A stretch of DNA of 64,000 nucleotides from Burkholderiaceae bacterium (GCA_027493945.1 JAOSJU010000001.1:992001-1056000); one strand, 5' to 3'. Shown: positions 10,112 through 18,852, counted from the first letter of the stretch. Notes: generated by a model from the letters alone, not told the origin. Numbers and translations are program-made.

Positions 10112-11094
10112 GTCGGGTACTGGTGACCGGTGCGAACGGTTTTGTCGGCAGCCACTTGCTGACTGCGCTCGCCGGGCGCGGCTTGCCCGCACGTGCCGCG
10201 GTCCGAATGGCAGGCTGGGAGGCATCCGGCCCCGTCCCGCGCGATTGCTGCATCGTTGGCACGATCGACGGCAGCACCGACTGGCGCGCGGCGCTCGAGG
10301 GTTGTGATGCCGTCGTTCACCTCGCCGCGCGCGTGCACGTGGTGCGCGAGCGCCGCGACGCCTACGCCGAGTATCGCGAGACAAACGTGGAGGCCACTCG
10401 CGCACTGGCACAGCAGTCGGCGGCTGCCGGCATCAGGCGATTCCTGCTGGCGAGCACGGTCAAGGTCCACGGTGAGGGACGGCCGGAGCCATATGCCGAG
10501 ACCGATGCTCCTGCGCCGCGGGATGGCTACGCGCGCTCGAAGCTGGAAGCGGAGCGGACCCTGCGCGAAATCGCTTCCGGGACCAGCATGGAGGCGACGA
10601 TCCTGCGCATTCCACTTGTCTATGGACCGAGGGTGGGTGGCAACTTCCTGAAGCTGATGCAGGCTGTCGATGCCGGGATTCCGCTGCCCTTCGGCAGCGT
10701 CGAGAACCGGCGAAGCCTCATCTACGTCGGCAATCTCGCGGACGCGATCCTCGCGTGCCTTGCGCATCCGGCAGCCGCGCAGCGCACCTTCCTGGTGTCC
10801 GACGGCGACGACATCTCGACGCCCGAGCTCGTGCGGCGCCTCGCGCGTGCGCTCGGCCACCGGCCGCGCCTGCTTCCCGTACCAGTCGCGCTGCTGCGCG
10901 CCGCCGGCGTGCTGTCCGGTCGGCGTGCCACAATCGAGCGCATGGTCGGGTCGTTCTCGGTCGATTCCGGCGCGATTCGTGCAACCCTCGGATGGGCACC
11001 GACGTTCACCGTCGAAGCAGGCCTCGCACGGACGGCTGCGTGGTACCTGGATACCCGTCGACCGCCCGGATTGCAGGGGGCACGAGGTTCCTGA
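10108..11094 (+). CDS. NAD-dependent epimerase/dehydratase of sugar nucleotides (WcaG/GalE-like)
   Basis: Extended short-chain dehydrogenase of 328 aa that probably epimerises or reduces a UDP-sugar. The NAD-binding motif VTGANGFVGSHL is at residues 5-16, the catalytic block is LASTVKVHGE followed by YARSK (Tyr-x3-Lys), and LVYGPRVGGNFLKLM is the usual substrate-domain motif. Relatives often precede a WecA/WbpL-type sugar transferase, but here the operon ends and the next genes run the other way. GTG start, coupled to the upstream glycosyltransferase. Confidence 0.85.
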   Translation: MSRVLVTGANGFVGSHLLTALAGRGLPARAAVRMAGWEASGPVPRDCCIVGTIDGSTDWRAALEGCDAVVHLAARVHVVRERRDAYAEYRETNVEATRALAQQSAAAGIRRFLLASTVKVHGEGRPEPYAETDAPAPRDGYARSKLEAERTLREIASGTSMEATILRIPLVYGPRVGGNFLKLMQAVDAGIPLPFGSVENRRSLIYVGNLADAILACLAHPAAAQRTFLVSDGDDISTPELVRRLARALGHRPRLLPVPVALLRAAGVLSGRRATIERMVGSFSVDSGAIRATLGWAPTFTVEAGLARTAAWYLDTRRPPGLQGARGS

Positions 11095-11122
11095 CTACTC
11101 CGGCTCGCCGACCAGCTTGCCC

Positions 11123-12934
11123 TTACGGGGCGCAAAGACGCGGATTCTGTTCAAACAGCTTCAACAACGCCTCTGCGGCGTACCGATGCCCTTCGGGCGA
11201 CCAGTGCCCGTCGTGACGAAAATGGGCCGCGTCCGAATCGACTCCGATCGAGTCGAGGTAGGCCTGCTGATCGACGTAAGGTATCCCGCTGGCATCGAGC
11301 ATTCGAACGAGCCTTTCCAGTGCCGTGCGTCGCCCCCACGAGCGGCCGCCCAGTTCTCGCGCTTCGGTCGGCAGCGGCGTCGAAAGCGACGTCGACAGCA
11401 GCGCCACGACTGTAGCTTCGTCCTTGGCGGCTTCGGCGCTGAGGAGGTCGAGCGCGAACGCCGTGTAGTCCCACGCTTCCGTGAAGGCAGCAGGCACCTC
11501 CCCGGTCGCGCCGAACATCGCATCGAGGTCGAGGTCACGGGGATAGCGCCAGCCGCGCATCCCCCAGTCGTAATCGGGCAGCTTGTCGATCTCCCTGATT
11601 CGCGCCGCATAGACTCGAGACAGGTCCGTCCCCCGGTCGATGCATGAAGCGATCCCCGGAAAGCGCAGCTTCAGATTCGCCCAGAGCCACGCGTAGAAGT
11701 AGCTGCTCTTCAGCAGTGTGCCGTGCACTGAACTCAGTGCCCCGCCTGCCTCGACCGCCGCTGGCAGTGCAAGCTGATGGGCAGCCCAGTCGTCCGCAAT
11801 CGGCTGCAGCTGGATCGAGCCATCATCGTGGTTAATTCGGGCAAACAGCCGAGGCGTTCGAAGCGGGTGCCAACCATTGCGGACTGCTTCAAGCACGTTC
11901 GAATTGTTCGCGAAGTCGTTGCTGACAAACACCAGCACGACTACCCGTGGCCGCGCGGGTCGTGCGAAGACCTGATAGAACGGCAACTGGTTGAGTTGGC
12001 CGGTTCCCGAGTAGCCGAATGCCTGTGTGACGATGCGACGCTCCGGCATTTGCCGTCTTGCACGTTCCTCGAACAGGACGTGGAACTTCTGCTCGTTCGG
12101 CACCTGGGCCGCCTCGACGAACGAGTCTCCGAGAAACGTGACGTTGCAGGCACCGGGCCCACCAATTTCGGACGACGGTTCGCGGTCGAGAAATCCCAGC
12201 GAGTTCACCGTCGCCTCGTTCCAGAAGTCGAGTTGGTTGGTCCAGCGGACTCGCGCGCCCGGTATCAGATGGGGGCCGACGCGAGGGTCGAAGGTGCTGG
12301 GCCATTCCGGGTTCAGGAAAGGCCTCCCCGCCCGCAAGACGACCTCTCCCACGGCACCGAAGACGGCCACGGTAACGAGGCCGATCGTCGCCATGCCAAC
12401 CACCTCCGCCAACTTGCGAATTGCCGCCCCTGCAGGACCAGGCAGGGAGGTCAGCCGGCTGCGAAGCGCGAGAAGGACAACCGCGGCCAACGAGGTGGCA
12501 GCCAGTCCACCGATCCACGCGACCCATTGTGGGAGGAACAGGGGATATACGACGAGATAGCGCCGCCCATTGGTCCTCGGATCGGAGCTGTCGGATGCCG
12601 AGAAGTAAACGCCCGGCCCCCAATGCGAGTAGCGGCCTGCTCCTCTTGCGACAATGTCGGCGTGGAATGCGTGTGCCGGTCCCAGTGGACGACCCTCTTC
12701 CAGGATCGTGAGGCGCGATCGGGCCGGCTCACCCTCGAGGTCGCTGCGCGGCTCGAGCGCCGCTGGCAAGGCGGTCGCAGGCAGCAGGAAGTGGTAGGCC
12801 GCACCGCCGACGGGTTGTACGGCAGCGACAGGCACGACGCGCGTTGCTTCCCAGCCGAGCCAGCCACCCCAACAAGCCATGAGGGAGGCCGAGAATGTCA
12901 CAAGCGCCCAGAGACTTGCGCGTGCGCCCCACAC
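11123..12934 (-). CDS. Membrane-anchored SGNH/GDSL-like protein
   Basis: A 603-aa protein with an N-terminal membrane segment (LWALVTFSASLMACWGGWLGW) and two more hydrophobic stretches (near residues 135-160 and 180-200), followed by a large domain. That domain carries a GDS block, VTFLGDSFVEAAQ (near 265), and ends with HFRHDGHWSPEGHRYAAEAL, matching blocks I and V of SGNH hydrolases. The N-glycosylase/acyltransferase-associated AlgX/AlgJ-like group has the same layout, so O-acetylation or deacetylation of a surface glycan is a reasonable guess. The ORF follows the carbamoyltransferase at 5 bp and is the last gene of its operon. Confidence 0.7.
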   Translation of the reverse strand: MWGARASLWALVTFSASLMACWGGWLGWEATRVVPVAAVQPVGGAAYHFLLPATALPAALEPRSDLEGEPARSRLTILEEGRPLGPAHAFHADIVARGAGRYSHWGPGVYFSASDSSDPRTNGRRYLVVYPLFLPQWVAWIGGLAATSLAAVVLLALRSRLTSLPGPAGAAIRKLAEVVGMATIGLVTVAVFGAVGEVVLRAGRPFLNPEWPSTFDPRVGPHLIPGARVRWTNQLDFWNEATVNSLGFLDREPSSEIGGPGACNVTFLGDSFVEAAQVPNEQKFHVLFEERARRQMPERRIVTQAFGYSGTGQLNQLPFYQVFARPARPRVVVLVFVSNDFANNSNVLEAVRNGWHPLRTPRLFARINHDDGSIQLQPIADDWAAHQLALPAAVEAGGALSSVHGTLLKSSYFYAWLWANLKLRFPGIASCIDRGTDLSRVYAARIREIDKLPDYDWGMRGWRYPRDLDLDAMFGATGEVPAAFTEAWDYTAFALDLLSAEAAKDEATVVALLSTSLSTPLPTEARELGGRSWGRRTALERLVRMLDASGIPYVDQQAYLDSIGVDSDAAHFRHDGHWSPEGHRYAAEALLKLFEQNPRLCAP

Positions 12935-12939
12935 CGCTG

Positions 12940-14777
12940 TCAGTCCTTCTCGAACGCGTCTTCGTAGTTGCGCAGGAGCTTCGGATCCTGGGCTTCCTTG
13001 CGTAGCAGACAGTTGCCGATGACGAGGGTCTCCATGCCGGTGCCCATGAAGCAGCGAAACGCGTCTTCCGGCGTCCCGACGATTGGCTCACCCCGGACAT
13101 TGAAACTCGTATTCACCAGCACCGGGCAGCCGGTCCGCGCCTTGAAGCGTGCGAGTAACGCGTGATAGCGCGGAGCAGTGTCCCGGTGAACGGTCTGGAT
13201 CCTCGCGGAGTAATCCACGTGGGTAACTGCCGGGATCTCGGAACGCACGACATTCAGCTTGTCGATTCCGAAAAGCGCCTGCTGCTGGGTGCTCATCTCA
13301 CGGCGCCGACGCGCGACGACATCCGCGACCAGTAACATGTAGGGGCTGTCGACATCCAGTTCGAACCAGTCGGCCACGTCTTCGCGCAGCACCGATGGCG
13401 CGAATGGGCGGAAGCTCTCTCGGTACTTCACCCGCAGATTGAGCGTGCGCTGCATCTCCGGGTTCCGCGGATCTCCCAGGATCGAACGACCGCCGAGCGC
13501 TCGAGGCCCGAACTCCATGCGTCCCTCGAACCAACCGACCACGTTGCCCGCAACGAGCGCATCGACGGTCTGGTCGAGAAGCGCGTCCTCGGCCTCGAGA
13601 AGCTCGAATACCGCCCCGATCGCAGCCAGACGCTCGACGATTTCCCTCTGGGAGAACTCCGGACCCAGATAGCTGCCCCGCATCTCGTCGCCGGCCGCGC
13701 GCGCGGTCCGCGCGCCGTCGAGGTGCCCGTAGTAGGCGGCCAGTGCGACGCCAAGGGCGCCCCCGCGTCGCCGGCAGCGGGTTGGATCCAGATTCGCTCG
13801 AAGGCCCCGTCGCGCAGCACCTTCCCGTTCGCGACGCAGTTCAACGCGACTCCTCCAGCGAGGCACAGATTGCGCAGGCCCGTCTCGCTCGCCAAGCCTC
13901 GCGCGAGGCGCAACACGACCTGCTCGGTGACTGCTTGAATCGATGCCGCGAGATCCATATGGCGTTGGGTCAGGGGCTCGTCGGGATGCCGCGGCGGCCC
14001 GCCGAAGAGTTGGTTGAACCGCGCATTGGTCATGGTCAAACCGGTGCAATAATTGAAATAGCCCAGATCGAGGCGAAAGCTTCCGTCCTCCTTGACATCG
14101 ATCAGCCGGTCGAGGATGAGCCGGGCGAAGCGTGGCTCACCGTATGGCGCGAGCCCCATGACCTTGTACTCGCCTGAATTGACCTTGAAGCCGGTGTAGT
14201 AGGTGAATGCCGAGTACAACAATCCAAGCGAATGCGGGAAGTGGATCTCCTTGACCATCTGGAGGCGATTGCCCGTGCCAATTGCCATCGACGTCGTGGC
14301 CCACTCGCCAACGCCGTCCATCGTGAGAACGATCGCCTCCTCGAAAGGAGAGGGGAAGAAAGCGGATGCTGCATGGCTTTGATGATGCTCGCCGAACAGC
14401 AGTCGCCTTTCCCAGTCGCAGTTCGGATCGTACTTCTCCAGTTCCTGCCGGAGCAGGTGTTTCTGGAAGAGCTTCTCCTTCAGCCACAAGGGCATCGCCA
14501 TTCGGAACGACCGGAAGCCCCGTGGGACAAACGCGAGGTAGGTCTCGAGGAGTCGTTCGAATTTCAGGAACGGCTTGTCGTAGAAGGCAACGTAATCGAT
14601 CGACGCGAAGTCGATGCCCGCTTCGCGAACGCAGTATTCGATCGCACGCCGGGGGAAGCGCGCGTCGTGCTTCCTGCGCGTGAAACGCTCCTCCTGCGCC
14701 GCTGCGACGATCGCTCCGTCCTCGACCAGCGCGGCGGCGCTGTCGTGGTAAAACGCCGAAACGCCGAGGATCCGCAT
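12940..14777 (-). CDS. Carbamoyltransferase, NodU/CmcH/TobZ family (one frameshift)
   Basis: Transfers a carbamoyl group from carbamoyl phosphate (through carbamoyl-AMP) to a hydroxyl, probably on a sugar of the polysaccharide. The N-terminal Kae1-like domain begins MRILGVSAFYHDSAAAL and contains the metal-binding EHHQSHAASAFF (near residue 130) and LCLAGGVALNCVANGK. The C-terminal carbamoyl-adenylate domain has EFGPRALGGRSIL and LVNTSFNVRGEPIV. The two halves are in different frames: near 13750-13765 a base seems lost from a G run, and adding one G gives AAGDAGGALGVALAAYYG. Repaired length is about 612 aa. It sits 13 bp after the DUF5989 gene. Confidence 0.88.
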
Positions 14778-14790
14778 CGTCCCCGTGTCG

Positions 14791-14943
14791 TCAGAACAAC
14801 GTGTAGATGAAGGGTGCGACAGCAGAACCCTGGGTGAGCACGATCAAACCACCGAGCAGCACCACGACCACCGGGATCGGGATCAGCCAGTATTTCCGAC
14901 GCACACGAATAAATGCCCAGAGTTCACGAGCGAACGAGATCAA
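14791..14943 (-). CDS. DUF5989 small membrane protein
   Basis: A 50-aa peptide starting with TTG, preceded by GAGGTG at good spacing. It has a short amphipathic start (SFARELWAFIRVRRKYW) and one membrane span, then ends LTQGSAVAPFIYTLF. That ending is the hallmark of DUF5989 proteins, which occur beside SxtJ-like proteins and carbamoyltransferases in exopolysaccharide loci. It may help assemble or anchor a membrane complex; no activity is known to me. Confidence 0.75.
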   Translation of the reverse strand: MISFARELWAFIRVRRKYWLIPIPVVVVLLGGLIVLTQGSAVAPFIYTLF

Positions 14944-14962
14944 GTTTTCACCTCGGCGGCTT

Positions 14963-15421
14963 TCAGAACTGGTTGGTCATGTCCTTCGGATCGGGGCCAG
15001 GCGGATCGCGCGCGATCCAGTAGGTGCTTGCATGTGGATCCCAACGCAACTTGAGTGGATCCTTGCCAAGAGCGCGCATGAGCATCCCGACCGGCACGAA
15101 GGCGATGGCGAAGATCGCAGCCATCACCACCGGATTGACCGCGACGTGAAGCAGCATCCCGAACCTGGTCCACGCCACGTTCAGCGTATGGAGCAGCGCC
15201 GGCCTTGACAGCGAGACGGCAGCGAAAAACGCGCCGAACGCAAGCCAGAGTCCCCACCACTTGGCGCTCCACAGCCAATAGTCCGCCCCCGCCAGCAGCA
15301 GGAACAAGCCACAGAACGTCAGCCCAAAGCCCTTGTCCGAACCGGCAGCGACTTCGTCTTCGTGGTCGGACCTTTCGTGCAGCGTACCGGTACCCGGCTT
15401 TGGCTTCCTGTGTCCTGACAA
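14963..15421 (-). CDS. SxtJ-like membrane protein
   Basis: First gene of the minus-strand cassette, about 152 aa. A hydrophilic N-terminus (residues 1-35) is followed by hydrophobic segments GLTFCGLFLLLAGADYW, GLWLAFGAFFAAVS and VVMAAIFAIAFVPVGMLMRAL. The tail LKLRWDPHASTYWIARDPPG is typical of SxtJ-family proteins. There is no ATG upstream in frame; a TTG preceded by AGGAGG with a 5-nt spacer is the best start. It is followed after 19 bp by the DUF5989 gene. Together with the carbamoyltransferase these form a recurring three-gene unit. Confidence 0.7.
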   Translation of the reverse strand: MSGHRKPKPGTGTLHERSDHEDEVAAGSDKGFGLTFCGLFLLLAGADYWLWSAKWWGLWLAFGAFFAAVSLSRPALLHTLNVAWTRFGMLLHVAVNPVVMAAIFAIAFVPVGMLMRALGKDPLKLRWDPHASTYWIARDPPGPDPKDMTNQF

Positions 15422-15589
15422 TCTCGCCTCCTGGGTCCAGAACAGGGTCGCTCGGCGTTGCCTTCGGGCCGATGCTAGCAGAAGTGTGACAAGGCGGTGG
15501 CGTCGCGACCGGCCACTCAGTCTGTCTTGGGCGGTGCCGGGCAAGTATCGCCAGCCGTAGCCGATCGATGCATCAGACAGGACAGCGAT

Positions 15590-15983
15590 CACTGCTCCGC
15601 GAACGCCCGCTCCACCACGAAATCCCCCGGCTTCGACGTATTGCCCTCGCTGAACCCCCGCCCCCCAGCATCGCCTTCAGATCGCGCAGCATCGCCGGAC
15701 TCCCGCACAGCATCACGCGGTCGCTCGCCACGTCGAGCGGCGGCACCCCGAGGTCTTCGAACAGCTTGCCGCTCTGCATCAGCTCGGTGATGCGGCCCAT
15801 GTTCACGAACTCCTCGCGCGTCACCGTCGGGTAGTAGCGCAGCTTGCCGGTCACCAGGTCGCCGGGGACTCGTGCCTGGGCAGGTGTTCGAGCAGGTAGT
15901 CGATGAGCAGCGTGCCGGTGGGCTTGCGCCCAACAATAATCCTGTCGCACGGCCTGATGTGCCTTCGAGGTGAGCGGGCCACC
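15590..15983 (-). pseudogene. Decayed, internally deleted copy of the fpr ferredoxin-NADP reductase gene
   Basis: Nearly identical to the 3' two thirds of the intact fpr gene at 19.7-20.5 kb and in the same orientation. Readable text includes KLRYYPTVTREEFVNMGRI and VMLCGSPAMLRDLKAML. Relative to fpr it lacks 156 bp between two copies of AGCAGGTAGTCG (20018-20029 and 20174-20185 in the intact gene); one copy remains here. The loss removes about 52 codons with the nucleotide-binding GTGLAP. At least two further frameshifts are present, and the 5' part is missing. The fragment ends where the ogt stop codon begins. It cannot make an active reductase. Confidence 0.85.
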
Positions 15984-15984
15984 T

Positions 15985-16539
15985 CTACACGTCGAACAAC
16001 CCCCGCCCCGCCCCGATGCGCGCCCCTTCGATCTGCAGCATCCGCAGTTTCGTTGCGACCCCGCCGCGCGCCGAGAAACCCCCGGATCGACCGTCGGCTG
16101 CGAGCACGCGATGGCACGGCACGATCGGCGCGAACGGATTCCTGCCGAGCGCCTGCCCCACCGCGCGGGCCGCACCCGGTTCGCCCAGGCGCGCAGCGAC
16201 CTCGCCGTAGGTGAGCGTCTCGCCCGGCGCGATGGCGCGAACGCACTCGTAGACCCGCCGCTCGAACGACGGCACGCCGGACATGTCGAGCCCGATGTCG
16301 CGCAGGTCGTCGCGCTCGCCGCCCAGCAGCGCCGCGATCCGGGCGGCCGCTGCACACACGTCCGGCGGCGGGGGAACTTCGGGCGCGCCGGGAAACCGCC
16401 GACGCATCCGCACGCGGGTGCGCGCCTCGTCGGCCTCGGGAAGTTGCACACCCTTCAACCCATGCTCGCCCCAGGCGATGCCGCAAGGCCCGATCGCGGT
16501 GTCGAAAAGGTTGAATCCGGTGACTTCCATGCCTGGCAA
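15985..16539 (-). CDS. ogt: Methylated-DNA--protein-cysteine methyltransferase
   Basis: Suicide DNA repair protein that moves the methyl group of O6-methylguanine to its own Cys. The 184-aa protein has the family fold: an N-terminal domain, then a helix-turn-helix region with TLTYGEVAARLGEPGAARAVGQAL, and the active-site block NPFAPIVPCHRVLAADG, where the Cys of PCHRV (near residue 140) accepts the methyl. Single-domain type without an Ada regulatory domain. Stand-alone gene; the decayed fpr copy lies directly downstream. Confidence 0.9.
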   Translation of the reverse strand: MPGMEVTGFNLFDTAIGPCGIAWGEHGLKGVQLPEADEARTRVRMRRRFPGAPEVPPPPDVCAAAARIAALLGGERDDLRDIGLDMSGVPSFERRVYECVRAIAPGETLTYGEVAARLGEPGAARAVGQALGRNPFAPIVPCHRVLAADGRSGGFSARGGVATKLRMLQIEGARIGAGRGLFDV

Positions 16540-16668
16540 CGTCGCGGACGAAACGGTGCGGCGCTCGCGCCGGCTGGCAGTTGCTCCCGGTCAATTCGCG
16601 CCTGCTCGCACTCTGCCAGAATCCGCGTCGCGCGCGGATCGCGTCTGCGTGAACAATGGGGAATCCGG

Positions 16669-17253
16669 ATGATTCGACTCGAGCGGTGGTGGCCGGCGCT
16701 GGCGGTCGCCCTGGCCTGCGCGATGGGAGCACCGGGCGCGGTGGCCGCCGACGCGAACACGCGCGTGCACTGGCGGCTCGCCGAGGCGGGTCAGGCGCAA
16801 GCGCCCCGCAAGGTGCTGGTCCTCGACTCGCAGATCGAAGTTCGCGAACTCTCGGCCGGCGGCGTCACCCAGAAAGTGCCCCAACTCTCCCGCGAAGCCA
16901 GCGCCCATTTCGACAGTGCGCTGCGCCGCGTGCTCGCGTCGCGCACCGACATCGTCGCGGTCCCGATGCCGGCGCTGTCGGACACCGAGCAGGATGAATT
17001 CGACGACACGATCGCCACGTTCGATATCGTGGCGGGCGAGGCGTTCGCATACACGCAGCCGGACCTGGCCGGCTGGGAAGATCGCGCCGCGCGCTTCGAC
17101 GAGGGCGTGCAGTACGAGCGGATCGTCGCCGGCACGCACGGCCAGTCGAAGATGTTCTGGGCGAGCTGCAAGGCGCTCACGCGCTATTTCTTCGAGCGGG
17201 CGCGTCCGGTGTGCGAGCAGGCGATCGAATCGGTGCGGCTCACCGGGCTGTGA
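16669..17253 (+). CDS. Exported protein of unknown function (DUF2380/DUF3280-like)
   Basis: A 194-aa protein with a clear signal peptide (WWPALAVALACAMGAPGAVAADA, split near AVAA/DA). The mature part begins with a KVLVLDSQIEVREL strand, then SREASAHFDSALRRVL and VAGEAFAYTQPDL, and has two Cys residues (SCKAL, RPVCEQ) that could form a disulfide in the periplasm. The arrangement of a first strand plus a helix and a HLVDA-like loop loosely recalls DUF2380/DUF3280 proteins; that is a weak match made by eye. It stands alone, transcribed away from ogt. Confidence 0.6.
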   Translation: MIRLERWWPALAVALACAMGAPGAVAADANTRVHWRLAEAGQAQAPRKVLVLDSQIEVRELSAGGVTQKVPQLSREASAHFDSALRRVLASRTDIVAVPMPALSDTEQDEFDDTIATFDIVAGEAFAYTQPDLAGWEDRAARFDEGVQYERIVAGTHGQSKMFWASCKALTRYFFERARPVCEQAIESVRLTGL

Positions 17254-17295
17254 CCGCGGCTTTCGGGCGACCGGCGCTCGGGCCGGGCCGACGAA

Positions 17296-17702
17296 TCAAG
17301 CCCCCTCGATCGTCCAGTTCTCGACCACGAGCGACGGCACCCGGGAGAATTCGCGCACGTTGTCGGTGACGAGCACCGCCTCCAGGGCCAGGGCATGCGC
17401 AGCGATCCAGTGTCGTTGGCGCCGATCGGCAAACCCTGGCGCTCGAATCGCGCCCGCACCTCGCCGTAATGCAGGCCGGCTCGCGCGTCCATCGGGGGTA
17501 CCTGGAACGCAGCGGCCAACTCGGCCACGCGCGCCTCATTGCGTGCGACGTGCGCGCTCTCCCGGGCACCGAAGGCCAGTTCTCCCAGCACCACCGGTGA
17601 CAACAGGACGTTTGCCGCCGGCGTACGCTCGAGTCGCCGCCGCACCAACGGGTGCCCCTTCATCGCGGCGATGACGATGCTGGTATCGAGCAGGTAGCGC
17701 AT
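17296..17702 (-). CDS. vapC: VapC-type PIN-domain toxin (one frameshift)
   Basis: Predicted Mg-dependent ribonuclease toxin. It begins MRYLLDTSIVIAAMKG (first catalytic Asp), continues with VVLGELAFGARES (second acidic site), and in the shifted frame GANDTWIAAHALALEAVLVTDNVREFSRV supplies the last acidic residues. The frame breaks at 17407-17410, where CCAG stands for CCAGG. Repaired length is about 135 aa. It begins 9 bp after its antitoxin partner. Confidence 0.8.
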
Positions 17703-17711
17703 CGCAGGCGA

Positions 17712-17969
17712 TCAATCGACCGACTCGACCGACTCGACCGGCTCGGCCGGCTCGGCCGGCTCGGCCGGTTGATCAGGGGGTGCTTCGAGGTCGATGTCGG
17801 CTTCACCCCAGAACGCCCGGAAGGCATCGGAGGCCATGCGCGGCGCATCGGGCACGAGCCGCGCGATCACCCTGCCGTGGCGGGTGATCGCGATCTCTTC
17901 GCCGCGTTCCACCTCGGCGAGCAGTGACGACAGGTGGGCCTTCATTTCCACCACGGCGACACTACGCAT
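17712..17969 (-). CDS. vapB: Phd/YefM-type antitoxin
   Basis: Antitoxin of the following PIN toxin. The N-terminal half, VAVVEMKAHLSSLLAEVERGEEIAITRHGRVIARLVP, is the Phd/YefM DNA-binding fold. The C-terminal half would wrap the toxin. The tail is low-complexity (PAEPAEPAEP then VESVESVD), encoded by a 9-bp tandem repeat. An alternative ATG lies 12 bp upstream. The near-perfect operator-like palindrome just before the gene fits autoregulation. Confidence 0.75.
   Translation of the reverse strand: MRSVAVVEMKAHLSSLLAEVERGEEIAITRHGRVIARLVPDAPRMASDAFRAFWGEADIDLEAPPDQPAEPAEPAEPVESVESVD
17717..17770. repeat. 9-bp tandem repeat, six units
   Basis: Six imperfect 9-bp units (CGACCGACT drifting to CGGCCGGCT) inside the 3' end of the antitoxin gene. 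They encode the acidic PAE/VES tripeptide tail. Because the unit is a multiple of three, copy-number change alters tail length without breaking the frame. Confidence 0.85.
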
Positions 17970-17984
17970 CACACAGCCCATACG

Positions 17985-18006
17985 AAAATGACCATATGGT
18001 CATTTT
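17985..18006. promoter_or_regulatory. Perfect 22-bp palindrome, probable antitoxin operator
   Basis: Half-site AAAATGACCAT is followed directly by its exact reverse complement. It lies upstream of the Phd-type antitoxin gene and is AT-rich in otherwise GC-rich DNA. Phd/YefM antitoxins bind such palindromes to repress their own operons; the assignment rests on position and symmetry. Confidence 0.65.
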
Positions 18007-18099
18007 ATCCGGAAAGCACCCGATGGCGCAATGCAACGAACGGCCGATGCGCTGGATGGAGCCGGCTCGCAAAGCCGAGGGCGATACGACGGCGCACCG

Positions 18100-18504
18100 C
18101 TATTGGCGCAGTTCATCCAGGCATTGCCGTGGCGTCCGGACGATCACACCCTGACGTTTCGAGACCGGGAAATCCGCGACATTGCCGGTGACGAGGACGG
18201 CTTGCCCGGCGCTGGCAGTGGCGAGAAAGATCTCGTCGCTGCGATCCTGCAGCTCGGAAGGCCGGGGAAGAGCCGTGACCTGCACGCCGATCTCCCCGAG
18301 TGCATCGATCAGCGGGTGCACATACGCAGGATCCAGCCCGAATCTCGGGCGTAACAGCACCTCACGATACTCACCTGCGACCCGCGGTTCCATCACCAGG
18401 GTGACCTCACCCGCGAGCACCAGATCGAGCAGGTGACCGGGCGGGCCCATCGGCGTGAGCACGCCCGACACCACGACGTTGGTGTCGAGAACCAACCGCA
18501 TCAA
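18100..18504 (-). CDS. PIN-domain toxin (COG1569-like)
   Basis: A 134-aa PIN-domain protein beginning MMRLVLDTNVVVSGVLTP (catalytic Asp), with EYREVLLRPRFG and DEIFLATASAGQAVLVTGNVADFP supplying the other acidic residues. The NVVVSGVL and TGNVADF motifs are typical of the PIN_3 putative toxin group. It overlaps its antitoxin gene by 4 bp (ATGA). No frameshift. Confidence 0.8.
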   Translation of the reverse strand: MMRLVLDTNVVVSGVLTPMGPPGHLLDLVLAGEVTLVMEPRVAGEYREVLLRPRFGLDPAYVHPLIDALGEIGVQVTALPRPSELQDRSDEIFLATASAGQAVLVTGNVADFPVSKRQGVIVRTPRQCLDELRQ

Positions 18505-18785
18505 CTGCGGACTTTTCGGGCAGCCGCGATTTCCGCGTCGATGTCGGCCTGCGACAGTTCGCTCGCGCCATGCTCGCGCGCTTGACGTCGCAGAGCCCGC
18601 AGCGCGAGCTGACCGCGCGCAAGGCGAATCGCCTGGAGGGTCTCATCGAGGTTCGACCCGTCCACGGGCAGCATCAGTGCCACTGGACGTCCGTTGGACG
18701 TGAGCAGCAACTCGCCCTTCTTCGAAAGATCGGCCTGTACGGCGCCCGGCCGATTTCGCAGATCACGAATGCTGAGTGTATCCAT
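18501..18785 (-). CDS. Phd-like antitoxin of the PIN toxin pair
   Basis: A 94-aa antitoxin. The start MDTLSIRDLRNRPGAVQADLSKKGELLLTSNGRPVALMLPV is the Phd/YefM pattern, followed by a helical, Arg/Ala-rich region and SQADIDAEIAAARKVR, a likely toxin-binding helix. Directly upstream lies an inverted repeat enclosing two 11-bp direct repeats, a candidate operator. Confidence 0.78.
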   Translation of the reverse strand: MDTLSIRDLRNRPGAVQADLSKKGELLLTSNGRPVALMLPVDGSNLDETLQAIRLARGQLALRALRRQAREHGASELSQADIDAEIAAARKVRS

Positions 18786-18810
18786 CGGGACGTGCCTCGA
18801 GGCAGTTGGG

Positions 18811-18852
18811 TTCTATGAATCGTAGCACAATCGTAGCACGCCCTTCATAGAA
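18811..18852. promoter_or_regulatory. Inverted repeat around an 11-bp direct repeat, candidate operator
   Basis: TTCTATGA (18811-18818) and TCATAGAA (18845-18852) are exact reverse complements; between them AATCGTAGCAC occurs twice in tandem (18818-18839). The block lies between the end of higA and the start of the next antitoxin gene. It may be an antitoxin operator or a short hairpin. Confidence 0.45.

Noticed and set aside
16669..17253. A start for the exported protein at 15970
   Set aside because: The extended frame runs antisense through ogt; the signal peptide begins at the ATG at 16669.
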